Positions 35,001 to 40,451 of a stretch of DNA of 52,409 nt are shown here, in pieces. The notes below the pieces were generated by a model. That model saw only the letters and a program-made list of their open reading frames with translations. It did no database searches and had not been told where the DNA came from. The DNA comes from S015-6 sp964384945 (lineage in GTDB: Bacteria > Desulfobacterota > DSWW01), in the NCBI GenBank assembly GCA_964384945.1, contig CAYLMK010000032.1, positions 1 to 52,409 on the forward strand, read 5' to 3'. Positions within the stretch are counted from its first letter, which is position 1. The number at the start of each line of letters is the position of its first letter. A program made the translations under genes and the position numbers.

Positions 35001-35158
35001 CGGATCACCTCCTCGGAAAGGGCGTCGCGCACGTCCGCCGCGCCGTAGGCGCGGCAGCCGGTCATGCAGATGCGGATGACGGGCTTGTCGTGATCGATCC
35101 GCTGAAGGATCCCGTTCCGGACCTTCTCGAGCCCCATGATCGACGCAACCCTCTCCAT
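32033..35158 (-). CDS. NuoF/HydB-like NADH module fused to GltD/NfnB-like FAD module
   Basis: A 1041-aa fusion. Residues ~25-105: thioredoxin-like [2Fe-2S] domain (CMTGC, CHGFC). ~120-520: NuoF core with the FMN motif GLRGRGGAGFPTGRKW (~182), NADH motif VCNADEGDPG (~211), CGEETALLASIEG and a [4Fe-4S] site CGKCTPC plus a distal Cys. ~555-640: GltD-type N-terminal Fe-S domain (CQHTCPVGIN, CGRICHHPCETKC). ~650-990: FAD site VVGAGPTGLTCAFYLA and a second dinucleotide fold AVIGGGNTAVDSA. Thus one chain holds FMN and FAD with separate pyridine-nucleotide sites. It could take electrons from two carriers, as in HydABC/Nfn bifurcating enzymes; this is inference. ATG at 35158 with AAGGAG upstream; it overlaps no gene but starts one base after the NuoE-like stop. 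Confidence 0.9.
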   Translation of the reverse strand: MERVASIMGLEKVRNGILQRIDHDKPVIRICMTGCRAYGAADVRDALSEEVIRKGLVDDVEIRETGCHGFCARAPVLAVDPLGLFYQQVDPADAREIVSRTILGGQIVERLLYREEDKRGRLCVHPGDIPFYRSQQRRVLANCGKIDPTNLSHYLANDGYKALAKVLAAMSPEEVIDQMDRSGLRGRGGAGFPTGRKWRFARAAKGDPKYVVCNADEGDPGAFMDRAVLEGDPHRVLEGMLIAAYAIGASKGYVYVRAEYPIAVENLKIAVREAAGMGLLGENILGTGLSFDVKIKEGAGAFVCGEETALLASIEGKRGMPRPRPPFPVQAGLDGKPTCINNVETLANVPIVMLEGPEKFASVGTGESKGTKVFSLAGKVKNTGLVEVPIGTSMREVIFEVGGGIPKGRRFKAVQMGGPSGGCVSERYLDLPIDYGSLQQIGAIMGSGGMVVMDENTCMVEIARYFLSFTQSESCGKCTPCRLGTKQMLSILTRITQGRGRPGDLDALRRIGNTVKDCSLCGLGQTCPKPVLSTLQHFAHEYEAHIRDKRCPAAVCDALMISPCQHTCPVGINVPRYVAAIAQGEYDRAVEIIRERNPFPAICGRICHHPCETKCRRGELDDPVAIRSLKRFAADRYFCNGHPPPTPFPRTRPQRVAVVGAGPTGLTCAFYLARMGYGATVFEALPVGGGMLAVGVPAFRLPLEVIENEINYIRDCGVEIRYNSPVNMNFTIEHLMDQGYGAVFIAAGTQKSQHIGIPGEVDGLSGLMYGLSFLRDVKQGRGVSVGPRVAVIGGGNTAVDSARSALRLGAERVEVYYRRSRDEMPVTDLEFDEAVAEGVQFHFLTTPTRILSERWRVSGLQCIRMRLGEADDSGRRRPIPIPGSEFTTEVDTVIPAVGQAPDLSFLPPDSKLERTRWEMLSVDPDNLSTNIPGVFAGGDFVTGPAFVITAIAAGRRGAVAIDKYLCGDRSRVELYDVKASAPPAEARVEDLQEDLGEKPRVAMPVRPPKRRVTSFEEIEVGFSEEQAREEARRCLRCDLEK

Positions 35159-35159
35159 G

Positions 35160-35657
35160 TCATTTCTCCTTTTTCGAAGGCGCATACTGCGTGAGTACAC
35201 TCATGACCCGGGGAGGAGCGAGCTTTCCGTAATATTCGCGGTTCACCATCATCGTGGGCGCCAGAAAGCAGGCCCCGAGACAGGCGACCGTCTCCAAGGT
35301 GTAGTGCATGTCCGGCGTGGTCTCGCCGGGCTGGATGCCCAGGTTCTGTTTGAGGATCTTCAGGACCGACCCGCTTCCGCGGACGTGGCAGGCGGTCCCG
35401 CGGCAGACCCGGATGATGTTCTTGCCCCGCGGGGTTGTGTAAAACTGGGAGTAGAAGGTCACAACCCCCTGGACCTCGCTCGGGAAGAGCCGCAGGGACC
35501 GGGCGATGGGCTCTATGGTTTCCGGAGGGATGTATCCGTATTTCTCCTGAACCTGCTGGAGCAACGGGATCAAGGCCCAGCGTTCCTCCTTGCATCCCTC
35601 GAGGATGGGCTCCAGTTCCTTGAGATCCATGCGCTGTGGGGCTTCACGTACCGGCAT
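35160..35657 (-). CDS. NuoE/HydC-like [2Fe-2S] thioredoxin-fold subunit
   Basis: A 165-aa protein of the 24-kDa NADH dehydrogenase (NuoE) family. The helical N-terminus (LIPLLQQVQEKYGYIP) is followed by a thioredoxin-like domain with the four Cys ligands of a [2Fe-2S] cluster: CRGTAC and, later, CLGAC. In Complex I and in HydABC-type enzymes it partners the NuoF subunit. The ATG at 35657 has GGAGGTG five bases upstream and overlaps the NuoG-like gene by 14 bp; the next gene (NuoF-GltD) starts just after its stop. The three subunits are therefore translationally linked. Confidence 0.92.
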   Translation of the reverse strand: MPVREAPQRMDLKELEPILEGCKEERWALIPLLQQVQEKYGYIPPETIEPIARSLRLFPSEVQGVVTFYSQFYTTPRGKNIIRVCRGTACHVRGSGSVLKILKQNLGIQPGETTPDMHYTLETVACLGACFLAPTMMVNREYYGKLAPPRVMSVLTQYAPSKKEK

Positions 35658-38295
35658 CTTCCACCTCCACACGAACGGCGAGCGGTTGTATCGCGGGACC
35701 GCCTTGCCGGGGCTCGCGCGTCGCCAGGCTGCCGAGCCTGTCGGGGCACATCTCTCCGACGGGCGTGGCGACGACGACGCCTCTCGGGATTTCCGGTGAC
35801 GTCCGAACCCGGGTCCTGAGCGATCCTGCGCAGGACCGCAGCGTCGCGGTGCCTCCGTCCTCGATTCCGAAGGGCGCGGCGTCGAACGGATTCATCGTGA
35901 CGAACCCCTCAGGGCAGGCCTGCAGGAGGGTCCTGGAACGGGCGGTTGTCACGCCGTCCTCGGAATGGAAAAGCGTTGCGGCGGTCAGAAGCGAAAGGGG
36001 GTAATCGCCCCCCTGCGCAGGGAGGGCGGGGGCCGAGGGGAAATCCAGGAGGGCCTCTTCCGGCACCTGCAGGGAGCGGCCTGCGTACAGGAAGGGAGTG
36101 CCGGGATCCTCCTCGTCCGCGCAGGGCCAGAAGACGCCTTCCGGTTCACGCTCCAGCCTGCGCAGCGTGATCCCCCGGTAGGCCGGGACCTGCTCGTTGA
36201 TCTCGGCGAGCGTGCCCTCCGGGGTGAACGGAGGGACGGCGTAGCCCATGCGGCCCATGAGGTCTGCCAGGATCGCCCCGTCCGGGCGCGACTCCCCGAG
36301 CGGCTCGATGGCCCGGCGGAACCGGACGACCCGTCGCTCCAAATTCGTGAAGGTTCCGGCTTTTTCCGCAAAGCTCGCGGAGGGCAGAACCACGTGGGCG
36401 AGCCTGGCCGTCTCGGTCAGGAAGAGATCCTGCACCACCAGCAGATCGAGCCTCGAGAGGCCCTCCCGGACCTTCTGCGCGTCCGGGCAGTCGCGGAGAG
36501 GATTCTCCCCGACCACGTAAAGCCCCCTGAGCGTGCCCTTCCCGGCGGCCTCCATCATGGAGGCGTAATCCAGCCCGGGCTCGGCCGCCTTTCGATGACC
36601 GGGAAGCCTGTCGAAACAGGCCCCCATGTCCAGGGCTCCCTGATCGTTGAGCGAGAACGCGATGGGAAATATGCCGGAGCCGGCAGTGCCCATCTTCCCG
36701 GCGACGAGCGTCATGACGGCGAGCAGGCTTCCCGAGAGGAAGGCGCCCTGTCCCCGGGCAACGCCCGCTCCGGGAATCACCGCGAGACGCCTGCCCGCTG
36801 AAAGCCTCTTTGCCTCCTCCTTGAGAAGCTTGGCCGGAACCCCCGTCTGCTCTTCCACCCGTTCCGGCGTGGATTCCTCCAGGGCGTTACGGATCGTGCT
36901 CGCGCCCTTCTCGCCCAGGATGTTTTGCCCCGGCGAGGAACCCAACCGCAACATCTCGCGGACGAGTCCGGCGAGGAAGTGGGTCTGTGTTCCCGGGGTC
37001 GGCCGGATCCATGTGTGCAGAAACCCGCCGTTGAGCGAGCGGGGCAACGGGTCGACCAACGTCAGCCGGGCCCCCCGCAGCTTCACGGCCTGCTTGATCA
37101 TCTGCCCGACCAGCGGGTTTTCGGCCGGGGGGTCGCATCCCACCACGAGGATCTCTTCCGCCTCCCGGATGCGGGAGATCGGCTGGCTCATGGCGCCGAA
37201 GCCCAGGATTTGTTCGATGCCTGCGTACAGGGCCGCGCCTCGAAAACGGAGACCGGAGTCGATGTGGTTGCTTTCGAGCGCGCTTCGCACGAACTTCTGG
37301 AGCAGGTAGTTCTCTTCGTTCGAGGCGCGGGAGGCGCCCAGCGCCCCGAGGCACCGCCCCCCTCCCTCCTCTTTGAGCTGCGTGAGGCGCCGGGCCACGA
37401 GATCCAGGGCTTCGTCCCAGCCGGCGGGCACCAGTTCGCCGTTTCTGCGCACGAGCGGCGTCGTGAGCCGGTCGGGGGAGTTGACGAAGTCGAATCCGTA
37501 GTGGCCCTTGACGCACAGGGAAATGTGGTTCACCGAGTTCCTGTCCTCCGCAGGCCTCGAACCGAGGACCCGCCGGTCCCCGTGCTCGAGGAGAACGGCG
37601 CATTGCGTCCCGCACAGGGGGCAGACGCTCCGCGTGGCCCTGCTGGCCGTGCGGGTCGAAATCCGCGTTCGCTCGGACAGGGCGCCCGTAGGGCAGACGG
37701 AAACGCAAATCCCGCAGAAGGTGCAGTCCGTTCGTTCCAGCGGAATGTCGAAGAGCGTGGCCGGCCGCGACTCGAACCCCCGGTCCGTGTAGTCGATCGC
37801 TCCGACCACGGCGATCTCCCGGTCCGCCCGGATGCAGCGGCCGCAACGGATGCACTTGCTCAGGTCCCGCCGGATGAACGGATTCAGGTCCACGACCGGA
37901 TGGTAAGCGGGAATCTTTTCCAGGCTGCTCAGGCCGATTCCCAAGTCCGTGGCGATCTGCCTGAGCTTGCATCGATTGCCCTTGTCGCAGACGATACAGG
38001 TGTCCGGGTGGCTGGCGAGCATCAGCTCCACGATGACGCGGCGGTTTTCGATGACCCGCGGGGAGCGCGTGTTGACCACCATGCCGGTTGCGATGGGGGT
38101 GACACAGGAGGCGAGGAGCCTTCCCGTAGCCTCGTCCTCGACGAGGCAGACCCGGCATGCGCCCAGAGGGCTCAAGTGCGGATCGTGGCAGAGGGTGGGA
38201 ATCCGGATTCCTACTTCCGCGGCCAGCTCCAGGATCGTCATCCCGGGATGGCCCGACACCTCGGATCCGTCCAGCGTGATGGTGATAGATTCCAC
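35644..38295 (-). CDS. NuoG/FdhA-like iron-sulfur molybdopterin-fold subunit lacking catalytic Cys/Sec
   Basis: An 883-aa protein. Fe-S part: [2Fe-2S] CHDPHLSPLGACRVC (~35-50), His-type [4Fe-4S] HPDTCIVCDKGNRC (~95-108), a 2[4Fe-4S] ferredoxin domain CIRCGRCIRAD (~148-158) and CTFCGICVSVCP (~191-202), then the N-terminal [4Fe-4S] of the molybdopterin fold CPLCGTQC...C (~225-260). At the place where formate dehydrogenases have Cys or Sec (ID-x-C/U-R-x-CH) the sequence reads HIDSGLRFRGAA, so formate oxidation is unlikely. The fourth Cys of the first ferredoxin motif is Asp. GTG at 38295 follows AGGAGGAGG. It probably wires the NuoEF-like subunits to MetVF, or is a structural NuoG-type chain. 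Confidence 0.86.
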   Translation of the reverse strand: MESITITLDGSEVSGHPGMTILELAAEVGIRIPTLCHDPHLSPLGACRVCLVEDEATGRLLASCVTPIATGMVVNTRSPRVIENRRVIVELMLASHPDTCIVCDKGNRCKLRQIATDLGIGLSSLEKIPAYHPVVDLNPFIRRDLSKCIRCGRCIRADREIAVVGAIDYTDRGFESRPATLFDIPLERTDCTFCGICVSVCPTGALSERTRISTRTASRATRSVCPLCGTQCAVLLEHGDRRVLGSRPAEDRNSVNHISLCVKGHYGFDFVNSPDRLTTPLVRRNGELVPAGWDEALDLVARRLTQLKEEGGGRCLGALGASRASNEENYLLQKFVRSALESNHIDSGLRFRGAALYAGIEQILGFGAMSQPISRIREAEEILVVGCDPPAENPLVGQMIKQAVKLRGARLTLVDPLPRSLNGGFLHTWIRPTPGTQTHFLAGLVREMLRLGSSPGQNILGEKGASTIRNALEESTPERVEEQTGVPAKLLKEEAKRLSAGRRLAVIPGAGVARGQGAFLSGSLLAVMTLVAGKMGTAGSGIFPIAFSLNDQGALDMGACFDRLPGHRKAAEPGLDYASMMEAAGKGTLRGLYVVGENPLRDCPDAQKVREGLSRLDLLVVQDLFLTETARLAHVVLPSASFAEKAGTFTNLERRVVRFRRAIEPLGESRPDGAILADLMGRMGYAVPPFTPEGTLAEINEQVPAYRGITLRRLEREPEGVFWPCADEEDPGTPFLYAGRSLQVPEEALLDFPSAPALPAQGGDYPLSLLTAATLFHSEDGVTTARSRTLLQACPEGFVTMNPFDAAPFGIEDGGTATLRSCAGSLRTRVRTSPEIPRGVVVATPVGEMCPDRLGSLATREPRQGGPAIQPLAVRVEVEDAGT

Positions 38296-38490
38296 CGGAC
38301 CTCCTCCTCGGTAGGTCTGATTGTGGCCTTCGGCTTGCAACCTTCCGCTTGGAAAAGGCTCCGAGGTCTCGAACAGGCGCAGGAGGCTCCGCGGTGCGGA
38401 TCCGTTCGTCAGGGCAGCTTCAGCGTGAGCGCGGGCGGTTCTCCTTCCTCTTCCGGCTGAGGGTCTTCGGCCGACTGCACACGGGTTGGG

Positions 38491-39369
38491 TTACAGGGTT
38501 GACAGCTTGGCTGCGTCCAGGAACTTGGGTATCTTGGAGTACCAGCCCACGGGGATGATGTGGATCCCATGGCAGAGGTGCCGCAGGCCGGCGACCAGCT
38601 CGGCAAAGATCTCGATGCTCGCCTTGAGCTTGTCGGGCGCCCGGGTGAGCTTGTCGACGATGTGCTCCGGGACCTTGACGTTCATGTGCTTGCTCACGAA
38701 GCGGGCCATCTCCCCGCTCCGTAGAAGCATGACCCCGGCGATAATCGGGACCCCGAAAGGCTCGACCCTCCGCATGAACCCCTTGAACTCTTCCAGGTCG
38801 AACACCGGCGGGGTGAGGAAGAACCCGGTACCGTGAGTGATCATGGTTTCCATCTCCCGGAGTTCCTGATCCGGGGTCCGCTTGCCCTGAGAGGCATCCA
38901 CCCCGGCGCCCAGGTAGAATGAGAGCGGCCGGCCGATGTCCTGGCCCTTGATGTCCCGGCCTTCCCGGAGACATTCCATCACCGAGAAAAGTTTGCCCGA
39001 GTCCACGTGAAAGAACATCTTCTCTTCCTTGGAGGTTCCCGACAGGGTGTAGTCCTCGTTGAATACGAGAATGTTGTCGATACCGAGCTGGTGGGCCTTC
39101 ATCAGGTCCGCCTCCAATGCGGGCCGGTGCTTGCCGCGTGTCGTGGTCTGGTAGATCGTGTCGAACTTTTTCTCCTTGAAGCTTCGGCCCATGCTGAGAG
39201 AGTCCACGGCCTGCGGGGGCTTCTTGAATTCGGGGATGGTCAGGCAGTCCACCCGCCCCCGGATGCAGTCCAGGTCCTTGAGGAGCCTGTGCATCTCGTC
39301 GTCGACAGTGGGCTGGATCTCGATCGTGACCACAAAAGGGCTCTTTGCGAGTCTTTCCTGTAACGCCAT
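38491..39369 (-). CDS. Second methylenetetrahydrofolate reductase-like protein
   Basis: A 292-aa MetF-family TIM-barrel protein paralogous to the metF at 30.5-31.3 kb but clearly diverged. Shared features: FVVTIEIQPTVDDEMHRLLKDL, VDCLTIPEF, a central ILVFNEDYTLSG, GTGFFLTPPVFDLEEFKGFM and PIIAGVMLLRSGEMARFV. It carries TTTRGKHRPALEADLMKAHQLG where MetF has MTCRDRNRIALQGD. It could be the true MetF of another pathway, a regulator or an enzyme with a different pterin. ATG at 39369 follows AAAAGGAGG. It lies 33 bp after the HTH-REC gene and about 195 bp before the NuoG-like gene, a gap with no convincing gene. Confidence 0.83.
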   Translation of the reverse strand: MALQERLAKSPFVVTIEIQPTVDDEMHRLLKDLDCIRGRVDCLTIPEFKKPPQAVDSLSMGRSFKEKKFDTIYQTTTRGKHRPALEADLMKAHQLGIDNILVFNEDYTLSGTSKEEKMFFHVDSGKLFSVMECLREGRDIKGQDIGRPLSFYLGAGVDASQGKRTPDQELREMETMITHGTGFFLTPPVFDLEEFKGFMRRVEPFGVPIIAGVMLLRSGEMARFVSKHMNVKVPEHIVDKLTRAPDKLKASIEIFAELVAGLRHLCHGIHIIPVGWYSKIPKFLDAAKLSTL

Positions 39370-39402
39370 GGGACAGCCTCCTTTTCCAGGGCCCCTGCTT
39401 CT

Positions 39403-40083
39403 TCAGGGGGCCTGCTTCGGGACGGGGTTCACCCCGAGGCCCCGCGGGTCCTCCTTGGCTGCTGCGGTCTTTCGAGCCTCGTGCGGGTAGAGCAGGCGGG
39501 CGATCTCCTCCCTGAGCCTTTCCAGAGGGAGGGGCTTCGAAAAACACTGGTCAGCGCCATACTCGCGCATCTTCCTGTAGTTCTCTTCGTCCAGGTAGCC
39601 CGAGAGCACGATGATCTTGATGTGCTTCGTCTCCTCGGTGGACTTGAGCCTGCGGCAGACCTCGTAGCCGTCGATGTCCGGCATCATGATATCCAGGATG
39701 AGGAGATCCGGCCGAAAATGACTCACTTGAAGGCCTGCCTCGAATCCGTCCGCAGCGGTGATCACCTCATATTCGTGAGGGTCCTCCTCCAGCCCGGCGG
39801 TCAGGGTCTCGACGATCACCTGATCGTCGTCCACGACGAGGATCTTCTTCATTTTCCTTCCCTCCTCATCCGAATCGGCCGAGAGCCCGAAGACGGGCAG
39901 GTTGTGCCGCTTCACGAAGGCCTCCAGATCGGGCCTTTTCACCCGCCTGTGTCCGCCCGGGGTCTTGTAGGCCTCCAGCCTCCCGGCCTCGATCCAGTTC
40001 ACGATGGTCTGCGGAGAGACCTGAAGGAGTTCGCTCACCTGATTCACCGTGAAAACATTGATGTTTGTCTTGATGAGGCTCAT
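39403..40083 (-). CDS. Response regulator with N-terminal MerR/excisionase-type HTH and C-terminal REC domain
   Basis: A 226-aa regulator in which the DNA-binding domain precedes the receiver, the reverse of the usual order. Residues about 10-62: HTH_17/MerR-like (FTVNQVSELLQVSPQTIVNWIEAG, then YKTPGGHRRV). Residues ~78-200: REC domain with KILVVDDDQ, phosphoacceptor Asp in LLILDIMMPD, Thr/Ser switch in IIVLSGY and Lys in FSKPL. A short Pro/Lys tail ends it. The upstream PAS kinase is the likely partner. It has its own promoter and is the first gene of the C1/redox run, so it may control that cluster, including itself. Confidence 0.88.
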   Translation of the reverse strand: MSLIKTNINVFTVNQVSELLQVSPQTIVNWIEAGRLEAYKTPGGHRRVKRPDLEAFVKRHNLPVFGLSADSDEEGRKMKKILVVDDDQVIVETLTAGLEEDPHEYEVITAADGFEAGLQVSHFRPDLLILDIMMPDIDGYEVCRRLKSTEETKHIKIIVLSGYLDEENYRKMREYGADQCFSKPLPLERLREEIARLLYPHEARKTAAAKEDPRGLGVNPVPKQAP

Positions 40084-40147
40084 GCTTTTCCCAAACCAGA
40101 GGTTCTAAATACAAATTATTATAATAACCATATCTCCTATAACTTTC

Positions 40148-40176
40148 ACAATAAACCAAAAAAAGAGGCTTGTCAA
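40148..40176 (-). promoter_or_regulatory. sigma-70-type promoter for the HTH-REC/redox operon
   Basis: On the minus strand a perfect TTGACA (40171-40176) is followed after 17 bp by TATTGT (40148-40153). The region between it and the gene start at 40083 is strikingly AT-rich against the surroundings and also contains TATAATAATTT, a possible second -10. Transcription would start near 40141, giving a leader of about 58 nt. Confidence 0.65.
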
Positions 40177-40451
40177 GAAAAAAATGCGAAAATCGGGCGG
40201 GGGTCGTCAGGGATCAGGCGAAAGGCGGGCGAAAAGGCGAAAGGGATGGAATACATACGGGACAGTATCCCTCGTCCACGTCCTCGATCGCTCGGACCGA
40301 CTCGGGCACGGGCACGGATGGAGCGGCGACAGGAAAGGGACCGGGATCAGAAGTACTCACAAGAGTGATGAAAAAGGGTGCAAGGCCGGTGGCGGGGATG
40401 GGAGCTAATAGCCAAAAGCTTTTCGGGGCGGTTGGGAGGGGATTCCGACCC
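40177..40451. other. Non-coding gap between the PAS kinase and its neighbour promoter
   Basis: About 275 bp downstream of the PAS-kinase gene and upstream of the HTH-REC promoter. I see short overlapping reading frames on both strands without family features or ribosome-binding sites, and no strong hairpin with a T-run. I annotate nothing in it. Confidence 0.6.

Noticed and set aside
35644..38295. Formate dehydrogenase alpha subunit with selenocysteine
   Set aside because: The catalytic Cys/Sec position holds other residues and there is no in-frame TGA.
38296..38490. Small gene between the NuoG-like and second MetF-like genes
   Set aside because: Short frames only extend neighbouring shadows, with no start site or motif.
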